A stretch of DNA of 64,000 nucleotides, from assembly GCF_028502605.1 (NCBI RefSeq), contig NC_079235.1, forward strand, positions 496,001 through 560,000, in the 5' to 3' direction. Made by a program: the position numbers and the translations under genes. The notes beneath the pieces were generated by a model, which saw only the letters and a program-made list of their open reading frames with translations, did no database searches and was not told where the DNA came from. How positions within the stretch are numbered: the first letter of the stretch is position 1; the number at the start of each line of letters is the position of its first letter. Origin of the DNA: Trichoderma breve (Eukaryota; Ascomycota; Sordariomycetes; Hypocreales; Hypocreaceae). Positions 1 through 11,544 of this stretch are shown piece after piece.

Positions 1-1229
1 AAGGCCAGGACACCGGCAACCAGGGCGACACCAGCAATGGCAGCTCCAGAGAATCGGGTCACAGCAGCAGCGCTGGTGGTGGTAGCAGCAGGAGCGCCTG
101 ATGTGGTGCTGGAAGAATCGCCGTTGCTAGACTTGGAACCTCCAGCGTTGTTGGAAGAGCTGTCGTCGGAGCCGCTCTTGACAGGGGAGGGAGTTCCGGT
201 GGCGTGGACGAGAGTGGTGGCCGTGGAAGAAGACTTGCCGGTAGGCTTAGTGATGGCACTGGAGGACTCCGAGGACTCGGGAGGGCAGGTCAGGTCGAAT
301 GAGGGAGTGGAGGACAGGCTCTGGCTGATACCAAACTTGACCTGGTTGGCAGGGTTGGAGTCACGCAGGTTGTACCAGAAGGTGGGGACCTTGTTGAACA
401 GCCTCTGGCAACCAATCTGGTCCCAGTACGACTTGGCGTTGGCGACGCTGGGCTTGGCCTCGTCCCAGTCGGGACCGGTCAGGGGCCAGCCAGTCTCGGT
501 AACCCAGACGGGCTTGCCATTGGCAACGCCAAGGGTGGTCTGGTAAGCAGCGTCGAAGAGCTTGCCGGCGTTGCTAATGTCGTTGCCCTTGCCGGTCTCG
601 TAGAAGGGGTACTCGTCAACGCCAATCCAGTCGACAGCGTCGAGAACAACCTTGTTGGTACCGTTGACCCAAGCATCCCAGGTATCGACGTGACCAATGG
701 GGACGCTGGCCATGGGAGTGTTGGCAAAGGCCTTCTTGTAGTCGTTGATGAAGCCGAGAATCTCCTGGGGGCCGTTGCCGACACCAGCCTTGTTGGTTCG
801 TCCAGTGGCCGAGTCACGGTACAGATCCTCGCTACCGATGGAGATACCGATGACGAGATCGGTAAAGTCGGTGCCGAACTGCTTGACGGCAGCGGTCAGG
901 GCAGCAAGCTCATTGTTGATGTTGGTGGTGCCAGAGGCCCAGACACCAAGGAGGATGTAGGTCTTGGTCTTGACGGCGGCGGAAAAGGCCTCGATGGGAG
1001 TGTTTGTGGAGTAGGCCTGGATGTTGGTGTAGAGTCGGACGGCGTTGAAGGTGCCGGGGGCGCCAACAAGCTTCTGGGCGGTGCTGAACTCGGCCAAGAA
1101 GTCCTTCTCGAACTTGGCGGACTCGTCGGGAAGGGTGTTGCCGGAGTTGAAGCCGAGGTAGTTCTTCTGTCCAGCAGAAACACCGGCCGCAAGGGCAACA
1201 CCAGTCGCGATGGTCGAAGACAGCTTCAT
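1..1229 (-). CDS. eglC: GPI-anchored GH17 endo-beta-1,3-glucanase (EglC type), 3' partial
   Basis: Open from the ATG at 1229 to the window edge without a stop, so the last few codons and the stop lie outside. The first ~19 residues form a signal peptide (MKLSSTIATGVALAAGVSA). The mature part begins with the GH17-type GFNSG segment. The GSED motif with Glu134 is the likely acid/base, and the TETGWP motif with Glu245 is the likely nucleophile. The catalytic domain is followed by a long Ser/Thr-rich linker. A hydrophobic stretch at the truncated end (AAIAGVALVAGVLA) fits a GPI-attachment signal. Established knowledge: EglC-like enzymes cleave or remodel beta-1,3-glucan at the cell wall, anchored at the plasma membrane or wall. 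The ATG is the only one preceding a good signal peptide. No intron is needed. The GH17 family call is very sure; the exact orthologue name is less so. Confidence 0.93.
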   Translation of the reverse strand, partial: MKLSSTIATGVALAAGVSAGQKNYLGFNSGNTLPDESAKFEKDFLAEFSTAQKLVGAPGTFNAVRLYTNIQAYSTNTPIEAFSAAVKTKTYILLGVWASGTTNINNELAALTAAVKQFGTDFTDLVIGISIGSEDLYRDSATGRTNKAGVGNGPQEILGFINDYKKAFANTPMASVPIGHVDTWDAWVNGTNKVVLDAVDWIGVDEYPFYETGKGNDISNAGKLFDAAYQTTLGVANGKPVWVTETGWPLTGPDWDEAKPSVANAKSYWDQIGCQRLFNKVPTFWYNLRDSNPANQVKFGISQSLSSTPSFDLTCPPESSESSSAITKPTGKSSSTATTLVHATGTPSPVKSGSDDSSSNNAGGSKSSNGDSSSTTSGAPAATTTSAAAVTRFSGAAIAGVALVAGVLA

Positions 1230-4200
1230 GGTGAAATGTAGTGATTGAATGTTACTGATGCAGTGCAAAGAGCGTGGTGTGTGACGAGCAAAGTAGCTAA
1301 AGAGCGATTGAGTGAGTCTATTGGGCCGTGTTGGGCAGTGTTAAAATGAAAGAACGTCTGTGGACAAGGAAATGAACGTCGCAACAAGAAAACGAGGCAA
1401 TGCTAAGAATGAGAAGGCTTGCAATGTCGAGGCCAAAAAGAAAGTTGATGAGAGAAAGGACGGCAGTTTTGAGCTGCGCCATGGCGAAATTGCAGGCAGG
1501 GGGAGTGACAGCTGGGATCACGTGCATTTCAGGGACCGTGCCGGTTGCTGTAGCGGTCCCTTGGCTTCTGTCAGGTACCTGGAGCGGTGCCTGCAGCGCT
1601 GTAAATTGCAAGTAATGGTACCTGCATCCCCTGGAGGGATCCGCACTCCCCAAGTTGAAACAGGAGTGCATAGCCTCAGAGCGTCTAGCCGGATTGGGCA
1701 GCACAGAGAGCACATCTTGGATCTAATTGGAAGCTGAACGGCCATGGCCGAAGGTCACAAACAAGGGACAATACGAGGGAGCACAGCAAACCAATGATGG
1801 GAGCTGAGGTACCGTGACAACGGGGCTGCCCACTTGAATGGGGATCTGCAGTGATGATGCCCGTTTGCTGTTTGCTGATGTTATTTTCCTTTTCCCTTTA
1901 TGTTCCCTATCTTTTTCGTGCTCAAGTGCTCTTTATTTTTTTTTCTCAATCTTCTGTTTCTCAAACCAACTCCTACCCTAATATGACGCCATACTGTCTC
2001 TCTACTTATCAATGTAGTATCAAGGCCACTGTGAAACCATACTAACCTGAGTATCCTACTGTTGCCAGACGTTTCTCCTCTTTCAGCGCGCATCTGCCCG
2101 TGCACAGCAGCAGATGAAGCTCGCATCATAGTGCTAAAACCACCCAATGTGAAACCATTTGATGCAATAAGCATACGAGTAAGCAAAATTGATGCCGGTT
2201 GGTGCACTCAGGGAGAAGTCGAACGTGCTGGGGCCATGTTTTGATAGCTCGGTGCAGAACCAGGCCCCGCCGGTCGCACCAGAAACGAAACAAACAGCCC
2301 AGGCCAAATGGTTGTCGTGCTGGCAGAGACAAACAGCATTCTAGTCCTACTACTAGGAGTAGCGATAATACTAGAAGTAGTATTGGCAAAGCGACCGAGA
2401 TTGTTCCAATTAACGAGGAGTGAGCATTGGGCAATCGTGGCAGGCCGGCAGCTCATATAAAGTGCTGAGCCCCTGCTGCTCCAATATTTGCTCTCCCTAG
2501 CTAATTAATAGGCACCTGCACCCACAACCAGCGATTCAGCGTTCTATATTAATTCTCGAAGGGGGATAAAAATAAATATTGTTAGTAATAAGGGCTTGGA
2601 AATAATTTCAGCAAGGGGCTGCTGAAAATATTGACTGGCTTAGGGTTAGGCGGCAGAGTAAAGGGAGAAACTGCCTCGGCCGAAACAGCACCGAGTGAAG
2701 CGAGATTGACTGCTCAAGGAGTTCACGGACCCAGCCATGGAGAAGCTTACCGGTATAGTAAAAGGTAGTAGGCAATAAACCTTTTATCTTTGCCGCCTAG
2801 ATGTCACTCCGGCGCGAGCAGAGGGGCAGTATGGAGTGTTGAGTAAGGTATTGTGGAATAATACGGGCGGAATTGTTAGGTCATGCAAGGCAGACGTCCG
2901 TATTTCGCACACCACGGCCGCGACGGCCGCCCCCCGACAGCCGCACACCGGAGAGCATCTGTGTTGCCGGCATCATCTTGCATGAGCTGGACAAAGGTGC
3001 CGGTATTTATGCATTGGCAGATGGGACAGCTCCTCCATAGCGCCTGCGAGAGCCGACCCCAATGACGTTGCGCCCGGTGTGTAAGTGTGTGCGTGTGTGT
3101 GTGCAAATCGGTAGAAGCGATCGTAGAAACAACTGGCGACGCAACTCCAGGCTGTCGTCCAAACAAGCGCGAGGCCTCACAACCATCTTTGCATGCCTAA
3201 AAAGGCATGACTCAGCCCGGATGCGAGCTACCGGCTCCATCTCCCGCGTGGGTTTTGGCGCTTGCTGGATTCGAGCTCTGATAGGCGCGTAGACGCGCGG
3301 AAGAGGATAGATCCGAAAGGAGCACGAGCTCAGGCGAGGCAGAATTTACGTCTCATGAACTCACATCACTGTGACGCGTGCTTACGGGGTACTCCGGGCT
3401 GGTGCTGTGCATCATTCGAGATTAGGCGGGCTCCAGGTTAGCGGCGGTCGGAGACTTTTCCACTTCAGCCCTCTACTAGCGTCTCCAGCCCCCTCCCCTA
3501 GCCACCATCGCGGTTAATTGCGTGGCTGTGCTGCGTCTAACCCTGTCTAAGCGCGCAGGGGCGCTTGTTGGCTTGTTTGCGCACAACGGTTAATTCGGAT
3601 ATCCGGCGACCACGACTCCCATTGGCCGCCTCGCATCTTTCTGCGCTATCCCACCCATCATCGCCATCTTTTCCCTGCAAGGCATGGCACCAAACCAGGA
3701 ACTCGCAAGGATTGGTATCTTTGGAACGACGTGGGGCTGGCGTGGAGAAAGTTGCCGCTTCCAGTAACTGAGTCGTTATTTGGATTGATTGCTACGGGAA
3801 ACAGTATTTGCATTACAGGGCCAAGACAACCTACCAAAAGGTCCTTGGACTCGACTCAACTCAACTCAAATCAACGGCAACTTTTTGACTCGGCTAGGCA
3901 AGGCCACGAATCGTTCGAATACGAGAACAGATCCCTAGCGCGTCTATTCTATCGCCCCAACCCTGGCCATTTCCAGCGGGCTTATGCGCATGCACAGCAG
4001 AGAAATACCGTCAAGAAACACCGCCAGAGAAACGCCGCAAGCCTCCGCGGCGCGCTTCCGTAGCCCTGCCTGGCACTTGTTGCCCACCCACGAAAACGAT
4101 GCGGCTTGCGCTGACACCCGCCATGTCCGCCATATCCGCCCTGGGAGAATGTTCCTTGGCCCTGCCCTGCCCTGACCTGCAAGATGAGCCCATCGATTCG

Positions 4201-5419
4201 GCTTAGCTCAGACCCTGGCCAGGAACCAGCGGAGTTACCATTTGCCAAAAGTGGTTCAGCAACGCCTTGCTAGCTTGCATGTTTGGTGTGCTTCGCCGTT
4301 TAGTCCATTTGATCCCCTTCTCACACACCCGCCATTCCACACCCGCCACCACTACCGAAGTCTTGGTGCTGTTTACTGCTGATGCTTCTAATCCTGGTAT
4401 TGGTCTTAGCGCTGCAACTCTGCAGTCGATCGCCTCGGTGGATCCGGCACCAACCAGGCTTGGTAAACCATTACCGGTGCAGCTCTTTACGCTTCAAGTC
4501 CACTCTAAACTCCTATTGGCACCGACTATCAGGCATTGCAATGAAGGGAAAGCAGCTTTCCGGGCAGGTTCCTCGCATCTCACAGATCCACCTTCAGGGC
4601 AGAATGAGAGAAAGCCCTATGGGGGTTGGGGGTCGGGGGTAGACGACAAAGACGTTGGAGCTAGCCATGTGTCCTAGTACCCGGCTTGGTCTGGCGATGG
4701 TATCAGATGGCCCTAGAGTCAGACCGACTAGCATTGCCCATTGCAAACGATAAGTTCAGGCTGCAAAGACGTGGGGAGTCTGGCCCATCGTCAGCACGGG
4801 AAGCCCACCCCATCCCATGCAGCCACCTTGAGCTGTGGACTTGACACCTTGGACCTTGTTCTCTCACCTGGTCTTTTGTTGCTCATCCATTTCCATCTCA
4901 ACGGAACAGTTTACATCCGCTGACAACCGGGCCGTGTATTGGCATTCTCATGATGAACCCCCATCGACAACGCCTTGCGAAGGATCCTCATCATTTCAGA
5001 CTGAGTCACTTGCAGCGTTTCGATGCTGCGAAACTATAGACACAATAAGCTTCATCCATGTTGGTTGCAGGCAGACTTTTCCGAACCTCTCACAACTATA
5101 GGCTTCACACACACACACCTATTCTTTTCAGGCATGACCGAGGCAAGGGTTGTCAAAGAGGGCTTCTGCGATAGGAAATTGGAGCCTCACACTTTTTCGA
5201 GCTTCAACAGAAGATATAAACCAAAAATCCCCGTCTTGCATCATCTACCAACAACCCTAAGACCAACAGAGTCGATAACAACCTGCAACAACCAACAACC
5301 ACAACGACGACAACGACGACAACAACAACAACTACATCGACAACGACCCCGACAAAACCTCACTCCTCTTTGCTCATACAAAACTTTGTCTCAACATCAG
5401 CCAGCAAACCCAACCAACC
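1230..5419. other. Intergenic, no supportable gene
   Basis: About 4.2 kb between the divergent promoters of the glucanase and the 5420 gene. Reading frames here are short, lack protein-like composition and do not splice into anything convincing. It holds a GT-rich tract at about 3077-3104, a CACACA tract near 5108, a single telomere-like TTAGGGTTAGG at about 2640, and the TATA box and CAA-rich leader of the next gene at its right end. Confidence 0.6.
5215..5220 (+). promoter_or_regulatory. TATA box of the 5420 gene
   Basis: TATAAA lies about 200 nt upstream of the ATG at 5420. It is followed by a long CAA/CGA-rich, G-poor stretch (about 5265-5350) that looks like an unstructured 5' leader. 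Position and leader composition fit a fungal core promoter; the start site itself is inferred. Confidence 0.5.
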
Positions 5420-6192
5420 ATGTCCACTCCTCGAAGCGGCGGTAGTTCGAGTTCCAGGGGTTCCAAGACTCCAGAGAAGACTCGGGTAAGTTGTCATGCT
5501 ATTGGTTCCCCTCTCCCCCCTGGGTTGTCTTGCATAAAGAGCATAAGCGTGCATACATCAATACATGTGTATGCAAATACTAGGCCTACCATGTATAAGT
5601 TATACACAAACTCTTGTATACACTCAAGCTGCTGGCTTATATGCAAGACGAGGCCAGGGGAGGCTTGACGATGTAAGGCAAGCACTTTGCTAACACAACG
5701 GCACAGTCATCCGTTTCACAGCTCATCGACTCGCTCAACACTCACCGGATCAACACTCTGACGGAACTCTGCCGCATCGAGCGCATCGCCGCAACGTGCG
5801 ACTCGGAGGCAGAGGCACGAGCCTTTCAGCAGCCCATGACTTCAGCCTGGATTTACTACGTATCGAGCAACCAGTTCCTCATTGAGCTCCGGGGCCTGAC
5901 CCGAAACTATCCCCTGAGCGCCGACATTGTCGCCGAGGCGCACCGGCGTGTTCGCTCGGACCCGGAGAGCAACCGCAGCTGGAACCTGGCGTGGCTGTGC
6001 CTGACGCGGATGCGGGACGACGGGCTGGTGAGGATTTTCTCGGACGCCGAGGCACGCAAGCCGGAGATGTGGGGAGGAAAGGGCCCGAGCGAGAAGATGG
6101 TGCAGCAGCTGGCGACGTGCTTTGAGGACGAGTGGAGGGCGGCGATTGAGACGATGCTGAGGCACTGGGCGACGCCGCCGACCTGGTACTAA
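5420..6192 (+). CDS. Small conserved-looking hypothetical protein (183 aa, 2 exons)
   Basis: Exons 5420-5485 and 5707-6192, joined across a 221-nt intron with donor GTAAGT, a GCTAAC branch point near 5689 and acceptor CACAG; both junctions are phase 0. Exon 1 encodes only 22 Ser/Lys/Arg-rich residues (MSTPRSGGSSSSRGSKTPEK...). Exon 2 encodes a compact, charged, probably helical domain with many Arg, Glu and Trp residues ending in PPTWY. GC-rich third positions in exon 2 support coding. I do not recognise the family. There is no signal peptide or membrane segment, so an intracellular protein is likely. A good TATA box and a CAA-rich leader precede it. Confidence 0.75.
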
Positions 6193-8627
6193 GCACATGC
6201 ATGAGTCTGAGCGTTGAAGCCTTCTGCATTGCATTGCATTGCACTGCGTTGTATTCTTCTCTTCTTGTTGGGGAGTGATTTGGTTTGATGGGCCTGCTTG
6301 CTTTCTATCCTTCTTTCGTTCCTTTGTCCTCTCTTTTTAGAGCGACTGACTTTGTTTCTGCTTCTGTTATTGCTTGCTGTTTTTGTTTTTGTTTTCTATT
6401 TCTGTTTCGTGTCGGTCTTTTGTTTTTGTTAAAGAAAAAAGCGATGTTTTGGGAGGGATTCCTTTCTTCATGGACGACGGCGTCTACATCATTCGTCTGC
6501 ATATGCATCTCTGGCGAAGAAGCAATGCGCTCTAGGGTTTCTCTTATTCTTACGTTCGCTGCTGGGGCACGGACCCCTTGTTTTTAACATGCATCTTGTT
6601 CTTCCTGGTTTTCTTGTTTTTCTTCTCTTCTTCATCACCATTGTATTCTTACATTCTCTTGGGGGATCTTTTCTGTTATTAGACATCATTTCCTGTTCAA
6701 CACATTTTTGGTTCGATAAACATCATTCTTCATTCTGCAATATACAATTTGGAAAATTTTTCTTCCTGCCTGATGGTGTCAACTCGCCATCGTATAGTCT
6801 CTTGTGAAGCAATGTCAACAAATATAGAACTTCTGCTGGACTGCTGGAGTTTAAGCCGTGCCAAGAACAATAAGTCCGGCCTCGTATAAATTAGCCAATA
6901 CGTGTGTGCCCTATGCAGCAACATATAGCATGGATCCTTGAAATACAGCCAAGCGACTAGTCGGTGCAATCTCAAAAGCAACTTCCGGTCAGACCTATGC
7001 CGAAGCAGCTGACGATACCGACGTTGCGCGACGTCGTGCATCTCGAACTCTTTTGGAGGTTACAAATGCTGAGCAAGTTTGTAAATGAACGGAAGCTGCC
7101 ACAAAGCCGAGTCGCGGCTTCGGAGTCGGGATCAAACCGTGGTAGTAATAAAGCAGCTAACTGTGAATAGAACCAACACCCAACGTCAGAGAAGAAGAGT
7201 CACAGCAGCAGCCCACTATAACGCCGAGAATAGGTCATGTTGACAATTATCGCATCCCCCCAAAAAGAGGCGTCTAAAATAAGAAGGCTCAAAACACGGT
7301 CCAAGAAGAAATCAAATCAAATTAAAAAGAGAGAGAGAGGTTGCATCCGTTGTTCCATCCGGTTGTCCAGAACCGGCCGCCGCGCACAGCGCTGACGTTG
7401 CAGCAAGTGAGTGCGTCTCTGACTCGTGCAAACTCCCAACCTGGGCAACGTAGGCCTTGGCGTAGCCTATTTTATAGAGGTAGATATCCATAGTATACAC
7501 TTGTAAATAAGGTAAGGTAGTCTCCATTTCGCCCTCGCTGACAAAGGGTCGAGGCTCTTGGTTTAAAAGATGCGAAATAAGCGGCTGAGCTCAGAAAGTA
7601 GCACCAGAGGAGAAGGCAAAGTTCAGTTCGCCGCGCCCTTTGTATGACGATGAAGATTCTGGAAACTGGAAGCGCTGATGCTGATTCGTATGTCGCTTCA
7701 GTGCCTTCGGCGAGAGTGTATCGGGCAAAGAGTGGTGCACGCTTCCCTGTTCGGGCTAAGGAGCCACATCCAGGCTATGAGTCGTTCGCCGAAAAAAATA
7801 TTACAGGAGGATAGAAAATAGCGTAGAGGTGACAAAACACACGTGTATATGCAGAGACGGACGAGCGGCAGGATTCGAGCAGAAAGGCTCTTCGGAATAT
7901 TTCTTCAAATTACTCCGTACAGTAAGTAGGTACTATTCTTGTTTCGCATCTCGGATTCGCGTTTAGACAGAAACAGATACAACCCGCGCTTGAAGTCTGT
8001 AAGACGAGGGTCTGGGTTCTATACGAGCATGCAAGAGTTGTTGAGTTACGCTCGATCCTTCATTCAACACATACAAAGAAGGAACGGGGAGGCTCCGCCC
8101 GGGATAACTAAGCGCCCCTAGGCAGGAATAGCAAAAAAGCTAAGACTCAAACGTCTTCGCTTTCGTCTAGGTAGGTGGTCCTGTCAGTCAGTCAGTCAGT
8201 CAGTCAGTCAGTCACAAAACCTCCACGGAAAAAAGCAGCCCAGCAACCCACTGTAAACCAAAAAAAAAAAATAGGGGATCGGCTTCGGAGCCGAGTTCGC
8301 TACTCGGGCTAAGTGGGGTGAGTGCGAAAGCTTGGCTTGCTTACACGCTTTCCTGGACACAGGAAACGCTGCTTTTTCTGGGGGAGAGGTTCTATCCGGG
8401 GGGACTCATACTCGATGATGCCATCCTGCCCAGGTGGACGCCAAGCGGTAACGTATGTACGTACGTACGTATATAGCTGTCTGAATGGACGTTCCTTTCA
8501 GAAAGGGAATCTTAACGCGACTAGGAAAAAAGCGGGCTTGCCTTGTTGTGGGTGACTGACTGGGTTGGCCTTGTATATAATTACAAAGCTGATCCTCCTC
8601 CGTATATGTTGGAGCAGTAAACGAGGC
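6193..8627. other. Intergenic with microsatellites
   Basis: T-rich 3' flank of the 5420 gene (about 6285-6720), then about 1.9 kb without a protein-like frame. It contains the GTCA octet at 8183-8214, a poly-A run near 8260, and a TACG/GTAC run near 8455-8470. TATATAA at about 8574-8580 lies just upstream of the next gene and could serve as its TATA element. Confidence 0.55.
8183..8214. repeat. (GTCA)8 microsatellite
   Basis: Eight perfect head-to-tail copies of the tetranucleotide GTCA, 32 nt, in non-coding sequence. Confidence 0.95.
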
Positions 8628-9341
8628 ATGGATACTGCCATATATAACTCCATTGCTCGGGCTGCTCTTCTTGGAGACGGCTACTGGCAGGCCAATGCAA
8701 CTAAAGCGGCTGAGTTTGGAGTAGCAGCAGCAATGTCTTCGAACCAAGGCCAAAACCAGGGCCAGAACCAGAGTCCTTACCAGAAGCCAAACCAATATCA
8801 ATATCAGAGTTCCAATCTCCAGTATCAGACCCAGAGTCAATATCAGCAACATCAAAATCAGTTACCAAGTCAGAACACGTCTGCAGGGACAACTCCAGGT
8901 ATGTCTCTTTTGTTTGACAAAAAAACAGAAGTCAACACAATGCTTATATATATTCTTATTTTCTAGTCATGGTGCCACCGTCTGTTGCATCGTCTGCGAC
9001 TCAAGTCAAGTCAGAGCAAGACTGCTTCGAGCGCCTTGCATTGGAATTTGCATCACTCCCAGACCGTGAAATGCCACCAGAGGTCTCGGATCCAGTAGCC
9101 GCACAGCAGCAACAGCAGCAGCTCACAAACGCAGCATGTAAGTCAGACCAAAGACATTTCTAAAGTCTAAAGAACACACAACACCCATCTATCTATGCAA
9201 GGGAACTCGTATAAGACAGCTAAGAAGAATTCTTCGACCAACAGCAAGAGCAGTTCCAGACCACAAAATCTCACCAAACACGCCCACGAACAACTTCGTC
9301 GCCAAAACGATACGCGCGGCCATGGCGGACATCAAACCTAG
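8628..9341 (+). CDS. Gln/Asn/Tyr-rich small hypothetical protein (193 aa, 3 exons)
   Basis: Exons 8628-8898, 8967-9137 and 9202-9341. Introns of 68 and 64 nt have donors GTATGT and GTAAGT and acceptors CTAG and CAAG. Both junctions are phase 1 and both restore an open frame, which is unlikely by chance; total length is 194 codons with stop. The N-terminal ~35 residues are Ala-rich. Residues ~37-85 are almost free of charge and dominated by Gln, Asn, Tyr and Ser, like a prion-like low-complexity domain. A short acidic segment and a Gln6 run follow in exon 2. The C terminus is Lys/Asn/Ser-rich and basic. No family is recognised. The first in-frame ATG is 8628, with TATATAA about 50 nt upstream. 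It could instead be a decayed fragment or an unannotated lncRNA with a fortuitous frame. Confidence 0.5.
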
Positions 9342-9555
9342 CTCGTGAATTAAGAGTCACAAAATAGCCTGCCGAGCTATTGACAACTGCCGTACGCACG
9401 CACGGCACGGCTCTTTTTTTTCCTCGGTGGGCTTTTGCGAGACCGGGCAAGGATCTGCCCAGTCATCATCGGCACAACATAGCCGCCGCAATTCAATTGT
9501 GTCGCAAGCCGTGCGTAATAGAGTCACGGAAACAACATACTTCTCAAATTGTGAG

Positions 9556-9582
9556 TTTTTTTTTTTTTTTTTTCTAAAAAAA
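9556..9582. repeat. T18-CT-A7 homopolymer pair
   Basis: Eighteen T residues, then CT, then seven A residues: an imperfect inverted pair that could form a weak A/T hairpin. No neighbouring gene needs it as a terminator. Confidence 0.6.
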
Positions 9583-9923
9583 GAGAATTTCTCTTTTTGT
9601 TCTTATCAAGCCAAGAATTGGCAAGGAATTAACACGAATGTCGTATAGGTATCTATCTATCTCTTGGCAGCCCTTGGCAACCCAAGACAACAGCAAAAGC
9701 GTCGGAAAAGCACCACCCAAAAAGGAATCGGAGTTCGCCGACCGTCCGTTTCTTAACGGCTTCGCGCTCCGAGGGTTGCAGATGACCGAAGGGGGAAAGA
9801 GAAAACCGGTCCAGTATCATTGGTGCGGCGCTCGGCTTCGGCTTGACACCAATTTGTGGATTTGGGATGACCAACCTGGAGAGGGTTGAAAGAGTCTGGA
9901 ACTGGAGAAGCGGCTTCGGGGTG

Positions 9924-9970
9924 CCACGGCCTCCACGGCCTCCACGGCGTCCTACGGTGTTCTACGGCAC
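9924..9970. repeat. Degenerate tandem repeat, unit CCACGGCCT
   Basis: Two perfect copies of CCACGGCCT followed by progressively diverged copies (CCACGGCGT, CCTACGGTGT, TCTACGGCAC). Non-coding. Confidence 0.75.
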
Positions 9971-11452
9971 CCGCGGACTACCATGAGGGACAGTGTCATG
10001 AGAGTGAGAGTCGATTCCTCTTTTACGCCTTTGGCTTTTTGGTATAAAGAGGGAATATCCGCATTGATGAGTTTTGGTTCTTTGTCTACCAAAGCTTGGG
10101 TGCCCCCCACGCACGTGGTCTGTGGATGGGCTTCATGGCAATAGCGCAGTGGAGATGCTGTTGTGAGTCTTTAGCACTTATACGCCGGGGCTTTGATGGT
10201 GCATGATTCGTTGACTACAAGATGCAAGATGGATTGTACGAGGACAAGTATACAATGTTTGCACGATGGATGATGGCTATGATGATGATACTGATAGATG
10301 GCTACCAAGGGTTGATATTGATATACCCAATAAACTACCACTACCATTCATTTGATATACCTATATTCCCTCTTCTCTCTTTTGCCTCTTCTTCCCTTTT
10401 CCCCACGCCCACTCCCACCTCGCCACATGGCCAAGCTCCTTCAGCTCCCTCGCCTCCTCACACACACTCTCTTCTTCTCCAACAATCTTTTCTGACCATT
10501 TGTTGAAAAATAGAAAAGATTTTCCCATTCATCGCTCTACTGTATAAAATCCTGCTTTAGCACCACCTAGCATGGCAACATGGGAGCCCTTCTCCAATCA
10601 CAGCGGCCCGAATGGCGCATGACCCGCTGCAAGGGTAGGCGAAGGCGTCCACTAGACGGATTTTTTTCTGTTTTTTACTCGACGGGCCGCTGCTTGGCGC
10701 CGTTTGTGCTTGTTACTCGCCCTGTGATATTGGAGAATTGCTGGTGACTGATCAGAATTGGGCGGGCTGTTTGGTCCTGTGGCCTGTCTCAGCTCGTTCA
10801 GCCTCGGCGAGGGCATGTGTACAGCAGTGCAGCTGTTGTGACTTGTCCGCTCCCTTCTCTTCTCCTCTTCTCTTGTCATTTCTTCCATCTTCTTTCTCTT
10901 TTATACTTCTCATTCTCTCACTTTACCTGTGCGATACTGTAATCGTTCGTATTCATTCTACCGTGACAATAGTCGATTAAATAGAAGAAAAAAAGAAAAT
11001 CAACCCAAGCAACCCCCGCCCCTCTAGTCACCGTGCTAAACTGCATTCTTCCACCGCCAACTGCCTAGTACGTCCCTCCTCCCGCTAGCACCCGCCACCG
11101 CCTACCTTCTGCTTTCAGCTTATCATTTTTTTTCTGCCCACCATGGATCATATCATAATTGATCTTGTCGCGCTCGCCGCCGACTAGCCTCTTTTTCTTT
11201 TTCTTCTCTTCTCTTTTTTCCTTGTCCTCTCTCGCCTCAATCCTCCTCTCTCCCTGTATAGCTGCATTATAAATCTGCTCTGCTCGAGTGGATTTTATGT
11301 GCTGTCCTGCAGAATCATAGGCTTACCGGCAAGCGACTTGGAGTCTTTGCGCTTGCTGCAATCTTTAGGTGACGAAGAAAGACTCCACCAACCGGGAGAT
11401 ATTCAGCATCCATATCGACAACAGTGCCCCAGGAGATATACAATTACAACAG

Positions 11453-11540
11453 GTATGAATATGAACATTGTCATTCTATGAGGATCAACTTCAAAACATC
11501 AAAATAGACTTTGACATCGTTCTAACGCCACCGCCAGCAG
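11453..11540 (+). other. Probable 5'UTR intron of the SLC35F-type gene
   Basis: Donor ACAG|GTATGA at 11453, branch point TTCTAAC at about 11519-11525 and acceptor GCCAGCAG ending at 11540, only 4 nt before the ATG. Removing it would also delete a short upstream reading frame (MNMNIVIL) that starts right at the donor. Inferred from splice signals only. Confidence 0.55.
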
Positions 11541-11544
11541 TTGA

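Larger units (their letters stand above)
9342..11544. other. Intergenic; low-complexity tracts and promoter of the SLC35F-type gene
   Basis: No gene is supported before the transporter. Features seen are a poly-T/poly-A pair at 9556-9582, a degenerate 9-10-mer tandem repeat at 9924-9970, and long C/T-rich tracts at about 10350-10450 and 10840-11280 that lead into the transporter's 5' end. Confidence 0.55.

Noticed and set aside
690..1241. Long plus-strand frame opposite the GH17 gene
   Set aside because: Antisense shadow of a codon-biased gene; Gly/Val/Leu-rich composition and no domain.
9638..9889. 83-residue plus-strand frame
   Set aside because: Starts in simple-sequence DNA, lacks splice partners and resembles no family.
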